Shown piece by piece: positions 42,605 through 53,586 of a stretch of DNA of 64,000 nucleotides. Below the pieces are notes generated by a model. It saw nothing but the letters and a program-made list of their open reading frames with translations. It made no database searches and was not told the origin of the DNA. The stretch covers positions 207,054-271,053 of the forward strand of contig JAUIMC010000004.1 in the NCBI GenBank assembly GCA_030433215.1, read 5' to 3'. Numbering within the stretch: the stretch's first letter is position 1; each line of letters begins with the position of its first letter. This DNA is from Alphaproteobacteria bacterium (GTDB lineage: Bacteria; Pseudomonadota; Alphaproteobacteria; Caulobacterales; Parvularculaceae). The translations under genes were made by a program, and so were the position numbers.

Positions 42605-44176
42605 CTAATTCACTGACCTGCCCGCGCCGCCCCAGAACGGTTCGCGCAGTTTCTTCTTGTCCATCTTGCCCACGGGCGTCCTCGGAATGGCGTCGATGAA
42701 ATGCACGGCCTTGGGCGCTTTCACCGAGCCGATGCGCGCCTTGGCGTGGGCGATGATCGTCTCCGCGTCGATCTCGGCGCCGTCGCGCTTAACCACCATG
42801 GCCGTCACCTGCTCGCCCCATTTCTCGTGCGGCACGCCGATGACCGCGCATTCGGCGACTTCGGCGAGCTCCATCACCGCATCTTCGACTTCAGCCGAGA
42901 AAACGTTGAAACCGCCGGAGACGATCATGTCCTTCTTGCGGTCGACAATGTAGAAAAAGCCGTCTTCGTCGCGCTTGCCCACATCGCCGGTGTGATGCCA
43001 GCCATGGGCGATCGCCTCGGCGCTCGCTTCGGGCAGTTCGAAATAGCCGCCGCCGACAATGCCGCCGCGCCCGACGATCTCGCCGACCTCGCCCACGGGC
43101 AGAAGATTGCCGTCATCGTCCATCAATTCGACGCGCACGGAATAAGTCGCCTGACCGCAGCTCGTGAGGCGTTCCGGGTGATCGCCCTTCGCCGCCGCCG
43201 CGACCACCTCCGGCGAGAGCCAGGTGGCGACAAGGTGAAACTCCGTCTGGCCGTAGCTCTGGCACATGCAGGGGCCGAAGGTCTCCACCGCCTGTTTCAG
43301 CTTTTCCCCGGCGACCGGCGAACCGGCGAGCAGGAAATATTTGAGGCTCGAATAGTCGTGGTCCTTCACCTTGGGATGACCGAGCATGGAATAAAGCGCG
43401 GTCGGCGGCAGGAACATATGGGTGACCTTATGCTCCTCGATGGCCGCCATCACCGCTTCGGCGTCAAAGCCCGGCAGCACGACCACGGTCGCGCCCATGG
43501 CGAGCGCCGCCATGGTCACCGGCCCGGCGGCGTGGGTCAGCGGCGCCGTCGCCAGCGAAACGGGTTTCGTGTCCGCGTCCACCGGCATGATGTTGCAGAT
43601 CGTCTCCAGCATCGCGCCCCATGAGCGGTTCATGACGCGCACGCCCTTGGCGGGGCCCGTGGTGCCGCCGGTGGCGATCAGCGCCGTCAGCTCTTCCGGA
43701 TTACCGATGGGATCGCCAATATCGGGGAAATGATCGGACGGCGCGGTCGCCATGAACTCCTCGAGGGAGGGATGGCCGCCTTCCGGCTTGTCGAGGCAGA
43801 TCATGTGCCGGACGCTCGGAACCTGGCTTTTGATCTCCGCCGCCTCCTTGGCGTAGCTCGAATGGTAGAAGATCATCGCGACGCGCACATATTTCAGATA
43901 GGCGATATTGGCGTCGAGGGCGTTGCGGGTGTTGACCGGCACCCAGATCGCCCCGGCCCGCCAGCAACCCAGCATCGCCGACAAAACCGGCCCGTCATTG
44001 GGCGACATGACGGCGATGGGCTCCTGGTTCTCCATCTCGGCCGCGCGCAGGGCGCCCGCGACCTTGTGGGTCAGCGCCTCCATTTCGCGATAGGTGACGC
44101 GCGTCTCGCCCGCGATCAGGACGTCCCGGTCCGGATAGGTCTTCGCCATCTTGTCGAAATAGTCGATCGTCCTCAT
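42605..44176 (-). CDS. AMP-forming acyl/aryl-CoA ligase
   Basis: 523 residues from MRTIDYFDKMAKTYPDRD, 23 codons inside the longest frame. ANL-superfamily motifs: A3 ATGGTTGPAKGV (~residue 178), A5-type CQSYGQTE (~327), A7/A8 HHTGDVGKRDEDGFFYIVDR (~414-433) with KKDMIVSGGFNVF, and the catalytic lysine in PRTPVGKMDKKKL (~508). It activates a carboxylic acid to its CoA ester. Next to an O-demethylase gene, an aromatic acid or a benzoylacetate-type product is the likely substrate, but this is inference. Confidence 0.87.
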   Translation of the reverse strand: MRTIDYFDKMAKTYPDRDVLIAGETRVTYREMEALTHKVAGALRAAEMENQEPIAVMSPNDGPVLSAMLGCWRAGAIWVPVNTRNALDANIAYLKYVRVAMIFYHSSYAKEAAEIKSQVPSVRHMICLDKPEGGHPSLEEFMATAPSDHFPDIGDPIGNPEELTALIATGGTTGPAKGVRVMNRSWGAMLETICNIMPVDADTKPVSLATAPLTHAAGPVTMAALAMGATVVVLPGFDAEAVMAAIEEHKVTHMFLPPTALYSMLGHPKVKDHDYSSLKYFLLAGSPVAGEKLKQAVETFGPCMCQSYGQTEFHLVATWLSPEVVAAAAKGDHPERLTSCGQATYSVRVELMDDDGNLLPVGEVGEIVGRGGIVGGGYFELPEASAEAIAHGWHHTGDVGKRDEDGFFYIVDRKKDMIVSGGFNVFSAEVEDAVMELAEVAECAVIGVPHEKWGEQVTAMVVKRDGAEIDAETIIAHAKARIGSVKAPKAVHFIDAIPRTPVGKMDKKKLREPFWGGAGRSVN

Positions 44177-46043
<1,867 letters not shown>

Positions 46044-46064
46044 GCTTTTCCCATCTCGATCTGG

Positions 46065-46095
46065 AAAGGGCCGGCGTTTCGCCGGCCCTTTTTCT
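46065..46095 (+). terminator. intrinsic terminator after the O-demethylase gene
   Basis: AAAGGGCCGGCG-TTT-CGCCGGCCCTTT, a twelve-base perfect stem ending in a T-run (TTTTTCTTT), 22 bases after the stop. Confidence 0.9.
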
Positions 46096-46180
46096 TTGGC
46101 GCGCCCCGTCTTTGACCCCACCATTGACCCCATGGGGCGGCGGCGCCAAACCATGGCCCTCGCCAGGAAAGAGACATGCC

Positions 46181-47383
46181 ATGCGCCAGGATTTTTACGA
46201 TCGCGTCGCCGCGACGCTTGAGGACATTCGCGAAGCCGGGCTCGAAAAGATCGAGCGCCAGATCACCTCGGCCCAGGGGCCGGTGATCGAGGTCGACCAC
46301 AAGGGCCAGCGCAAGAAAGTCCTCAATTTCTGCGCCAACAACTATCTCGGCCTCGCCGACAATCCCGAAATCGTCGCCGCCGCCAAGGCGACCATGGACG
46401 AATACGGGTTCGGCATGGCTTCGGTGCGCTTTATCTGCGGCACCACGGACCTGCACCGGCGGGTGGAAAAGGAAATCGCCGACTATCTCGGTTATGAAGA
46501 CTCGATCCTCTTCGCCGCCTGTTTCGACGCCAATGGCGGCGTCTTCGAGCCGCTGCTGGAGGCCGATGACGCGATCATTTCCGACGCGCTCAATCACGCC
46601 TCGATCATCGACGGCGTCCGCTTGTGCAAGGCCAAGCGCTACCGCTTCGCCAACTCCGACATGAGCGATCTCAGGCGCCAGCTCGAAAAGGCCGATCTTG
46701 ACGGCGCGCGCACCAAGCTGATCGTCACCGACGGCGTCTTTTCCATGGACGGCTATATCGCCAAGCTGGATGAGATCTGCGCCATCGCCGACGAATATGG
46801 CGCGCTCGTGATGGTCGACGACTGCCACGCCACGGGCTTCATGGGGCCGCATGGCGAGGGCGCGCCGGCCCATTGCGGCGTCGCGGCGCGGGTCGACATC
46901 CTCACGGGCACGCTCGGCAAGGCGCTGGGCGGCGGCATGGGCGGCTATATCTGCGCCTCGAAAGAGGTCGTGCACCTGTTGCGCAACCGGGCCCGGCCCT
47001 ACCTCTTCTCCAACGCCCTGCCCCCCGCGCTCCTCGGCGCGACCCTGAAGACGCTGGAGCTGGTGCGCGACGGCGGGCATTTGCGCGAACAGCTCTTCCG
47101 CAATGCCGGGCGTTTTCGCGCGCAGATGACCGAAGCCGGCTTCGATCTCCTGCCGGGCGAACATCCGATCATCCCGATCATGATCTACGACGCCAAGAAG
47201 GCGGGCGCGATGGCCGCCGCGCTGATGGATGAAGGGGTCTACGTCACCGCCTTTTCTTTCCCCGTGGTGCCGCGCGAGAAAGCGCGCATCCGGACGCAGA
47301 TGTGCGCGGCCCACAGCGACGAACAGGTTGATCAGGCGGTGGAAGCGTTCATCAAGGTCGGAAAGTCCGTAGGCGTCATATAA
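46181..47383 (+). CDS. kbl: glycine C-acetyltransferase (2-amino-3-ketobutyrate CoA ligase)
   Basis: 400 residues from MRQDFYDRVAATLEDIREAG; the longer frame runs back through a terminator and is rejected. The alpha-oxoamine synthase pattern is clear: FCANNYLGLADNPEI (~residue 51), NHASIIDGVRLCKA (~138), VDDCHATGFMGPHGEG (~211) and the PLP lysine in TLGKALGGGMGGY (~246). It splits 2-amino-3-ketobutyrate with CoA into glycine and acetyl-CoA. Its partner threonine dehydrogenase gene is 3.4 kb downstream rather than adjacent. Confidence 0.94.
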   Translation: MRQDFYDRVAATLEDIREAGLEKIERQITSAQGPVIEVDHKGQRKKVLNFCANNYLGLADNPEIVAAAKATMDEYGFGMASVRFICGTTDLHRRVEKEIADYLGYEDSILFAACFDANGGVFEPLLEADDAIISDALNHASIIDGVRLCKAKRYRFANSDMSDLRRQLEKADLDGARTKLIVTDGVFSMDGYIAKLDEICAIADEYGALVMVDDCHATGFMGPHGEGAPAHCGVAARVDILTGTLGKALGGGMGGYICASKEVVHLLRNRARPYLFSNALPPALLGATLKTLELVRDGGHLREQLFRNAGRFRAQMTEAGFDLLPGEHPIIPIMIYDAKKAGAMAAALMDEGVYVTAFSFPVVPREKARIRTQMCAAHSDEQVDQAVEAFIKVGKSVGVI

Positions 47384-47583
47384 AGGCGCGCGCGGCGGCG
47401 GGTTAGATAATTTTCTCGTCTTTCGCCGCGCATGTCCACCGGCGGCGTTTGCGACAATGCAAAAATTTTTAAATTGTAATCTCACGCGCGCCTGAGATGA
47501 CAATTTAGAAACCTCCCTGATTTTAACGCGCAAGCGCCTTATGTTAGTCGCCCATTCAGAAGCGACGACAAAAGGAACACGAC

Positions 47584-47958
47584 ATGACCCCCATCAAGAT
47601 GACGAAGATCCTCGCAGCCGCCGCTGCGACCGCCACTGCGGCCGCAAGCCCGGCCGCCATGGCCCAGGACGCCGCCGCCGCGCAGCAACAAGCGCAGGAA
47701 GCCGCGCCGGTCAGCGACAAGGAAGTCAAAAAATTCGTGAAGGCGGAAAAGAAGATCAACGCGATCATTCAGGAATGGACCCCGAAAGTTCAATCCGCCG
47801 AGTCGCAGGAACAGGCGCAGGAAATGCAGCAAACAGCGCAGACCGAAATGATCGCCGCGATTGAAAAACAGGGCCTCAGCGTTCAGCGCTACAACGCCAT
47901 CGCCCAGCAGGCGCAGAAGGATCCGCAACTCGCCCAGCGGCTGCAGCAGGAAGCTTAA
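47584..47958 (+). CDS. DUF4168 domain-containing secreted protein
   Basis: 124 residues. A signal peptide (KILAAAAATATAAASPAAMA) precedes a Gln/Ala-rich linker and a short helical DUF4168 domain (VSDKEVKKFVKAEKKINAII at ~40, then IEKQGLSVQRYNAIAQQAQK at ~93). Function unknown. The gene has its own strong terminator at 47983-48011. The DNA just upstream is AT-rich with probable promoter elements. Confidence 0.8.
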   Translation: MTPIKMTKILAAAAATATAAASPAAMAQDAAAAQQQAQEAAPVSDKEVKKFVKAEKKINAIIQEWTPKVQSAESQEQAQEMQQTAQTEMIAAIEKQGLSVQRYNAIAQQAQKDPQLAQRLQQEA

Positions 47959-47982
47959 GCGGGGCACGCCCCCAAAAACAAA

Positions 47983-48011
47983 CGCCCCGGATTTCAATCC
48001 GGGGCGTTTTT
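47983..48011 (+). terminator. intrinsic terminator after the DUF4168 gene
   Basis: CGCCCCGGAT-TTCA-ATCCGGGGCG followed by five T: ten perfect base pairs. Confidence 0.9.
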
Positions 48012-48042
48012 GCATCGTTTCTTATTATTGCAGCGTGACGGC

Positions 48043-48351
48043 CTAGACATTGCCCGCGTGAATGCTGTCGACCCGCGCGTCGTTCACTTTCGCAACGAGC
48101 TCGTCGACGACATTGGAAACGCAGCTTTCATGCACGGCGCGATACTTCACGACGCTGTCATGCTTCAGACGCGCATCGCAGGTCTGGACCGCAACGTCCT
48201 GAATGCGGCGATACACATCCATGGCGCCGCTCTGTGTCGTCAATTCCGCCGAGGCGTAATGCAATTTGGCGTCATCGGCGAAGCTCGCCGTGGTGAAACC
48301 GATGCTCAGCGCCGCGGCGCCGGCTGCTGCCGTAATAATTTTTTTCATCAT
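48043..48351 (-). CDS. UrcA family protein
   Basis: About 102 residues from MMKKIITAAAGAA, preceded by AAGGAAG. A signal peptide (to about SFA|DD) is followed by the UrcA pattern: LHYASAELTTQSGAMDVYRR (residues ~31-50), IQDVAVQTC and YRAVHESCVSNVVDELVAKV with two cysteines (~59 and ~80) that may form a disulphide. UrcA-type proteins are exported, of unknown function, and typical of Sphingomonadales, Hyphomonadales and relatives, which supports the host assignment. Confidence 0.82.
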   Translation of the reverse strand: MMKKIITAAAGAAALSIGFTTASFADDAKLHYASAELTTQSGAMDVYRRIQDVAVQTCDARLKHDSVVKYRAVHESCVSNVVDELVAKVNDARVDSIHAGNV

Positions 48352-48800
48352 GATCAGACTTCCTTGTTCCTGGACGCCCACCCTTAAAACGGCGCATCTT
48401 TTTTACGTGCGCACACGGATTGCATGTCGCGTAAGATCAAAAACCGCAACACCTATTTTCCCATCAAGTTTATGTGACGAACGGTGCATAAAGTCCGCTT
48501 CAGCGCGGCGTTTTTTGCAGCGCGCAATGCCCAATGCGCGCCATCAGCGGACATGCTCGGAAGTTAGAGACTTCCGCTCTGCCTGATCGGTTATTTTAGT
48601 GAAAAGCGCTCGTGACGACCGCAGCGCACAAAAGAAGAGCCGCCGGCGCCCATTAAAAATCCGCTGAAAAAATTTTTGTGACAACCGGAAATCGCGCGGC
48701 GCGCGCGCCGGCTGCGGGCCCGGCGCGGTCAAAGGGCGCGCGGCGACTCAGGCGGCGGCCCTGTTCAAGCCGGCAAAATCACCGGCATTCCGCGGGCGCC
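48352..48800. other. intergenic region, nothing recognised
   Basis: About 450 bases upstream of the UrcA gene and before the stress promoter at 48806. It contains short A/T runs (GAAAAAATTTTTGTG near 48666) and a GC-alternating stretch near 48695. No gene, known repeat copy or convincing hairpin was seen. Confidence 0.5.
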
Positions 48801-48805
48801 GCGCC

Positions 48806-48831
48806 GGAACTCACGGGACCCGGCAGGCGTT
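48806..48831 (+). promoter_or_regulatory. EcfG-type general stress response promoter
   Basis: GGAAC at 48806-48810, then 17 bases, then CGTT at 48828-48831: an exact match to the alphaproteobacterial EcfG consensus GGAAC-N16/17-CGTT. Transcription would start near 48838, about 16 bases before the AAGGAGT ribosome binding site of the microprotein gene at 48867. Confidence 0.78.
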
Positions 48832-48866
48832 AGTGCTGGACGATGAAATTCTCAAGGAGTGACCCG

Positions 48867-49022
48867 ATGGCCGCCTCCCCCAAGACGGAAAACAAGAAGC
48901 CGACCAAGGAAGAGCAGGAGGAGCTGGACGAGGCGCTGGAGGAATCGTTTCCGGCCAGCGACCCGCCGTCTCCGGTTCGCGATCCCGATATCGACACTGA
49001 TGACAAAGAAAAGGACCGCTAA
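48867..49022 (+). CDS. stress-regulated acidic microprotein with SFPASDPPS motif
   Basis: 51 residues, below usual length cut-offs. AAGGAGTGACCCG precedes the ATG. The sequence is highly charged and the motif DEALEESFPASDPPSP (residues ~21-36) is one I know from many small uncharacterised alpha- and betaproteobacterial proteins, often stress linked. No membrane segment or signal. An exact EcfG promoter lies upstream, and the stop codon TAA forms the loop of the transcription terminator (49009-49033), so the gene is a self-contained, tight transcription unit. Function unknown. Confidence 0.78.
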   Translation: MAASPKTENKKPTKEEQEELDEALEESFPASDPPSPVRDPDIDTDDKEKDR

Positions 49023-49035
49023 GCGGTCCTTTTCC
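49009..49035 (+). terminator. intrinsic terminator containing the stop codon in its loop
   Basis: AAAAGGACCGC-TAA-GCGGTCCTTTT: eleven perfect pairs around the microprotein's stop codon. Because the stem begins inside the coding region, the last codons (K-E-K-D-R) are constrained by the hairpin. The A/T ends let it work in both directions, also for the convergent hydrolase gene. Confidence 0.85.
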
Positions 49036-49058
49036 AGAGCCTTTTTACGCCGCGCGCC

Positions 49059-50657
49059 TTAGGGCGCTTCAGCGAGCGCGTAGAGCATGTCCACATAGGC
49101 TTTTTCAATATCGGCGAGACCAGCCGCGCCGGTGTCGCCCGCCGGTTCGATCAGCATGATCTCGTTCGGCGCATGAGCGCCCGTGCCGAAGCCGAAACCG
49201 GTCGGCACCATGGGCAGCCCCAGTCTGTCCGTGAACTGATAGAACGGCGCGCTGCCCGCGAGACGCGGATTGACCGTCGGCGTGTGGCCGTATTTGTTGA
49301 ACACGCCGATCACCGCCTGCACCAGCGTCGTCTCAACCGACGTTTGCGCCGCAGGATAGCCGGAGAGTTTTCTCAAAACGATGTCTTCATAGCCTTCGGC
49401 GTCGAGATGCGCGCGGATTTTCCCGAGCGCCTCATCCGGGTCCAGCCCCACCGGCAGGCGCGAGTCCATTTTCGCCGTCGCCATGTGCGGCAGGATGGTT
49501 TTGACGCCTTCGCCCGTATAGCCGCCATAGATGCCGTCGATATTGAGGGTCGGCGTGTAGATGAGATTGCGCAGCACTTCCTCGCCGCTCATGCCCTCAA
49601 TCCACTGCTCGACCTTGAAGATGTCCTGCAACCGCTCATCGTCATGCTTTTTCAGAAGGCCGGCGATGAGCGAGGCTTCCTCCTCGGTCGGGGGGCGCAC
49701 GCCGTCATAATAGCCCGGGACGAGAATGGTGTTGGCGTCCTCGGAAACCAGCGTCGAAAGCGCCTTGACGAGCCGCCAGACCGGCGAGTCGACCACCGCC
49801 TTGTAAGACCCGTGGATCTCTGCCTCGGTCGGGCCGCCCCAGGCGCCGCCCGTCGCTTCCGCCTCGAAATAGACGATGCCCTTGACGCCGAGATTGAGGT
49901 TCGCGTCGCCTTGCGGGTTCTGGGAGTTGAACGGAAAGATCACGCCGTCGGCGGTTTTGAGTCGATCTTCATACTGGTCGATGATCTGCGGATAATGCGG
50001 CGAGCCGAGCTCCTCCTCGCCTTCCGCGGCGACCATCAGATTGACCGGCAGGGTTCCGTCGACCGCGATGATCGATTCGATCGCATTCAACAGCGCGCGT
50101 TCGGGCCCTTTCTGGTTGGTCGCGCCGCGCCCCATGATGACCTTGCCGAGCGGGTGGTCGATGACATTCGCCTCGAAGGGCGGGCTTTGCCAGTCTTCCT
50201 CATTCACCGGCTGCACGTCATACATCATGTACAGCATCAGCGTGCGTTCGGCGCCGGCGTCGTAGAAGCCCCAGACGCCCGGATGGCCGTCGGTTTCCAC
50301 CAGCGCCGTTTCCTGAAAGCCGATCGCCTCGAGATCGCCGCGCATCATCTCGGCCATTTCGCGCACGCCGACATTCTGGGCGCTAATGGAAGGCTGGCGC
50401 AGCCAGCGCTGGATCTTGCCGACATGGCTGTCGAGATTCTCGTCGATATAGGCGTAAACGGCGCCGTGATCGCCCCCATAGGCCGGAACAGACGCCGCGT
50501 CGAAGGCCTCCGCTTCCGGCAGGGTGAAATCCGGCCGCGCCGCCGCCTCGCCGCTTGCGGCCCCATTGCCAGCCCCGTCTTCGGCCTCGTTCGCGCATGA
50601 GGATAGAGTGGCGGACAGAATGAAAGCCGCCGCCGCGGTCAAAATCCGTATTTTCAT
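49059..50657 (-). CDS. M20/M25/M40-family hydrolase, lipoprotein, with altered metal motif
   Basis: 532 residues. A lipobox (TLSSC) follows the hydrophobic leader. The peptidase body has [18 protein letters not shown] (residue ~136), [14 protein letters not shown] (~174), [12 protein letters not shown] (~210), then a dimerisation domain (~260-390) and the end [13 protein letters not shown] (~495). M20 enzymes normally have HxDxQP and a GxxDxKG aspartate as metal ligands; here Met and Asn take those places. This may mark a subfamily with different metal use. Substrate likely a peptide or acylated amino acid at the cell envelope. Confidence 0.8.
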   Translation of the reverse strand: MKIRILTAAAAFILSATLSSCANEAEDGAGNGAASGEAAARPDFTLPEAEAFDAASVPAYGGDHGAVYAYIDENLDSHVGKIQRWLRQPSISAQNVGVREMAEMMRGDLEAIGFQETALVETDGHPGVWGFYDAGAERTLMLYMMYDVQPVNEEDWQSPPFEANVIDHPLGKVIMGRGATNQKGPERALLNAIESIIAVDGTLPVNLMVAAEGEEELGSPHYPQIIDQYEDRLKTADGVIFPFNSQNPQGDANLNLGVKGIVYFEAEATGGAWGGPTEAEIHGSYKAVVDSPVWRLVKALSTLVSEDANTILVPGYYDGVRPPTEEEASLIAGLLKKHDDERLQDIFKVEQWIEGMSGEEVLRNLIYTPTLNIDGIYGGYTGEGVKTILPHMATAKMDSRLPVGLDPDEALGKIRAHLDAEGYEDIVLRKLSGYPAAQTSVETTLVQAVIGVFNKYGHTPTVNPRLAGSAPFYQFTDRLGLPMVPTGFGFGTGAHAPNEIMLIEPAGDTGAAGLADIEKAYVDMLYALAEAP

Positions 50658-50807
50658 GAGGAGCCCCTGAAATTTGCTTTTGCGCCAGCTTGCGATATTT
50701 CCCCCCTGCTGGCCAGCCCCGCCCGGGAGCAGGTTACGGCGGGCGCGGAGCCTGATAGAAGAGCTTCAAAGCCGAGAGGCGAGGAAACGGCAGGTAAAGG
50801 ATTGCGC

Positions 50808-51842
50808 ATGAAAGCCCTGGTCAAAGCCAAACCCCAAGAGGGCATCTGGCTGGTCGATGCGACGCGGCCCGAGATCGGCCCCAACGACGTGCTGATCAAA
50901 GTGAAGCACTCGGCCATCTGCGGCACGGACATGCATATCTACAATTGGGACGCCTGGGCGCAGCGCACCATCCCCGTGCCGATGACGGTGGGCCACGAAT
51001 TCTCCGGCGAGGTCGTCGAGATCGGTTCGGAAGTCCATCCCGAACATGCGACCTTCAAGATCGGCGACCGGGTTTCGGCGGAAGGCCACGTCACCTGCGG
51101 CTATTGCCGCAACTGCCGCGCCGGCAAGCGCCACCTCTGCCGCAACACGGTGGGCGTCGGCGTCAACCGTCCCGGCTCCTTTGCGGAATATGTCGCCGTC
51201 CCGGCCTTCAACGTCTATCGCCTGCCCGAAGCCGTCTCCGACGAGATGGGCGCGATCTTCGATCCTTACGGCAACGCCGCCCATACCGCGCTCGCTTTCG
51301 ACCTCGTCGGCGAGGACGTGCTGATCACCGGCGCCGGCCCCATCGGAATCATGGCCGTCGCCATCGCGCAGTTCGCCGGCGCCCGGCATGTGGTCATCAC
51401 CGACGTCAACGACTATCGCCTCGATCTCGCAAAGACCATGGGCGCGACGCGGGCGGTCAATGTCACGAAGGAATCTCTCAAGGACGTCATGGCCGACCTG
51501 AAGATGACGGAAGGTTTCGACATCGGCCTTGAAATGTCCGGCGTGCCGTCCGCTTTCGAGTCGATGCTCGACACGATGAACCATGGCGGCAAGATCGCCA
51601 TGCTCGGGATCATGCCGAACGGCGCCGGGATCGACTGGGAGAAAGTGATTTTCAAGGGGCTCGACATCAAGGGGATTTACGGCCGGCGCATGTTCGAGAC
51701 CTGGTACAAGATGGGCGCCATGCTGCAGGCGGGGCTCGACTTGACGCCGATCATCACGCACCGTTTCCCGGTCGAGGATTTTCAGGCCGGGTTCGACATC
51801 ATGCGCTCCGGCCAGTCCGGCAAAGTCATCCTGGAATGGTGA
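50808..51842 (+). CDS. tdh: L-threonine 3-dehydrogenase
   Basis: 344 residues. The zinc MDR signature [19 protein letters not shown] (residues ~35-53) is characteristic of Tdh, followed by [12 protein letters not shown], the structural-zinc lobe [18 protein letters not shown] (~99-116) with its four cysteines, and the NAD loop [19 protein letters not shown] (~171). It oxidises threonine to 2-amino-3-ketobutyrate for the Kbl enzyme encoded at 46181-47383. The OmpA-family gene follows 31 bases later. Confidence 0.95.
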   Translation: MKALVKAKPQEGIWLVDATRPEIGPNDVLIKVKHSAICGTDMHIYNWDAWAQRTIPVPMTVGHEFSGEVVEIGSEVHPEHATFKIGDRVSAEGHVTCGYCRNCRAGKRHLCRNTVGVGVNRPGSFAEYVAVPAFNVYRLPEAVSDEMGAIFDPYGNAAHTALAFDLVGEDVLITGAGPIGIMAVAIAQFAGARHVVITDVNDYRLDLAKTMGATRAVNVTKESLKDVMADLKMTEGFDIGLEMSGVPSAFESMLDTMNHGGKIAMLGIMPNGAGIDWEKVIFKGLDIKGIYGRRMFETWYKMGAMLQAGLDLTPIITHRFPVEDFQAGFDIMRSGQSGKVILEW

Positions 51843-51873
51843 CAGGCCGTAAGGAAACGACCGGACACGCAGC

Positions 51874-53046
51874 ATGACCGCCTTCCTGAAATTCCTCGCC
51901 GCGCTCGCCGCTGTCGCGCTCCTCGCTGTCGCCGCATTTCTCATTGACGGCGCGCCGGGATCGGCGGCCTCGGCCGAGCGCCGACTCGAAGAGAGCGCCC
52001 GGGAGGCTCTCGGAGATGACGCAGCCGCCTGGGCGTCGGTCACCATGGACGGACAAAAAGCGATCCTTTCCGGCGAGGCGCCCGATGACGAGGCGCGCGC
52101 GGACCTGATTGCGCGGATTGCGGCGGCGCAGGGCGGCGGCGGGCTCGTCTCCGGCGGCGTCACCGCCGTGGACGCCGGCGCCCTGACCGTGGTGGAAGCG
52201 CCGCCGACCGCCGATCCGTTTTTGTTCATCGCCGAATATGAAAACAGCGTGCTCGCCTTTTCCGGCCATGCGCCGGATCAGGAAACGCGCGACGAGATTT
52301 TCCGGCTCGCGCACAATCTTTTTCCGGACACGGAGATTTCCGGCGGTCTCGAGATCGCCCGCGGCGCGCCCGCCTCGCCCGAAAGCTGGGGCATCGCCGC
52401 GGAAACCTCGCTGCGCGCGCTTTATTATCTGCGTCACGGCGCCGTCTCGGCCGAGAATGAGCGCTTTTCGGTTATGGGGGAAGCGGAAGACACTGTCCGC
52501 GCCGGCGCCGCGCGCATGTTGATGACGGCCTTGCCGGAGGGGCTCGCCGGCGAGGCGGAGATCTTCGTTGACGAGGAAACGCCGGTGCAAGCCGATCCTG
52601 CGCCGCGCGCGGACGCGCCCGCGCCGGCGTCGTCCATGGCGGCGCAGGACAATGCGCCCGCCGCCTCAGCCGCCCCAGCCGTGGACTGTCTCGCCCCGCT
52701 TCGGAACGCCGTTTCAGTCTTGAACATCCGGTATTCCAGCGCCGACTCCGGCCTCGATGACAATGAAAAAAGGCGACTGCGCGAGGTCGCGACGCTGCTC
52801 AGCGCCTGCCCAGGCGCCCGGCTGCGGATCACCGGCCATACGGATTCGCTCGGCAGCGCGCCGGGCAATCTACTCCTGAGCCGCGAGCGCGCCCGCATCG
52901 TCGGCGAGTTCCTGGTCTCCGCCGGGGCGGCGCCGTCTGCCGTCGCCGCAGACGGCGCCGGCGAATCCGAACCTCTCGCAAACAACGCCACCGAAGAGGG
53001 GCGTGAGCGCAACCGGCGCATAGAATTTGAAATAATTTCCGGCTAA
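51874..53046 (+). CDS. OmpA-family peptidoglycan-binding protein with BON-like repeats
   Basis: 390 residues. One N-terminal membrane or signal segment (FLKFLAALAAVALLAVAAFL) is followed by two BON-like repeats (residues ~50-100 SGEAPDDEARADLIARIAAA and ~118-165 FSGHAPDQETRDEIFRLA), an Ala/Pro-rich linker (~230-265) and a C-terminal OmpA domain (~280-390) with ITGHTDSLGSAPGNLLLS and ERNRRIEFEI, the residues that hold diaminopimelate. It probably tethers inner membrane to the cell wall. No beta-barrel is present. Confidence 0.85.
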   Translation: MTAFLKFLAALAAVALLAVAAFLIDGAPGSAASAERRLEESAREALGDDAAAWASVTMDGQKAILSGEAPDDEARADLIARIAAAQGGGGLVSGGVTAVDAGALTVVEAPPTADPFLFIAEYENSVLAFSGHAPDQETRDEIFRLAHNLFPDTEISGGLEIARGAPASPESWGIAAETSLRALYYLRHGAVSAENERFSVMGEAEDTVRAGAARMLMTALPEGLAGEAEIFVDEETPVQADPAPRADAPAPASSMAAQDNAPAASAAPAVDCLAPLRNAVSVLNIRYSSADSGLDDNEKRRLREVATLLSACPGARLRITGHTDSLGSAPGNLLLSRERARIVGEFLVSAGAAPSAVAADGAGESEPLANNATEEGRERNRRIEFEIISG

Positions 53047-53124
53047 CAAAGCCGACTAAGCTTGGCGCGCCGGTTGGCAAAGCTGCAAAAAGAAATCAAA
53101 CTGCAACAAAAATCAGGAGCCTTC

Positions 53125-53586
53125 ATGTCCCGTATCGACGACCGCCTTTCAGAACTCGGCATCGTTCTCCCTGAGCCCGTCGCGCCCGTGGCGAACTATG
53201 TGCCCTTCGTCATTACGGGAAATCTCGTTTTCATCTCGGGTCAGGTGTCCATCGGCGCCGGCGGCCTCCTCACCGGCAAGCTCGGCGCGGATCTCGATCT
53301 CGAAAAAGGCGTCGAGGCGGCCCATGCCTGCGGCGTCAATCTGATCGCGCAACTGCGCGCAGCCTGCGGCGGCGATCTCGACCGGGTGAGCCGCGTCGTC
53401 AAACTCGGCGGCTTCATCAATTCGACGCCGGACTATACCGACCAGCCGAAAGTCATGAATGGCTGTTCCGACCTCATGGTTGAGGTGTTCGGCGACAAGG
53501 GCCGGCATGCGCGGGCCGCAGTGGGCGCGCCCGCCCTGCCGCTGAACGCCGCGGTCGAAGTGGACGGGGTTTTCGAGATCGACTGA
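53125..53586 (+). CDS. RidA/YjgF-family protein (second copy)
   Basis: 153 residues from MSRIDDRLSELGIVLPEPVA, preceded by CAGGAGC. This opening and VFISGQVSIGAGGLLTGKLG (residues ~32-51), RVVKLGGFINSTPDYTDQPK (~92) and the arginine in KGRHARAAVGAPALPLNAAV (~125) match the long-named YjgF-like branch rather than classic RidA. Function probably imine or enamine removal, not proven. Its stop overlaps the next gene's start (TGATG), so the two are coupled. Confidence 0.84.
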   Translation: MSRIDDRLSELGIVLPEPVAPVANYVPFVITGNLVFISGQVSIGAGGLLTGKLGADLDLEKGVEAAHACGVNLIAQLRAACGGDLDRVSRVVKLGGFINSTPDYTDQPKVMNGCSDLMVEVFGDKGRHARAAVGAPALPLNAAVEVDGVFEID

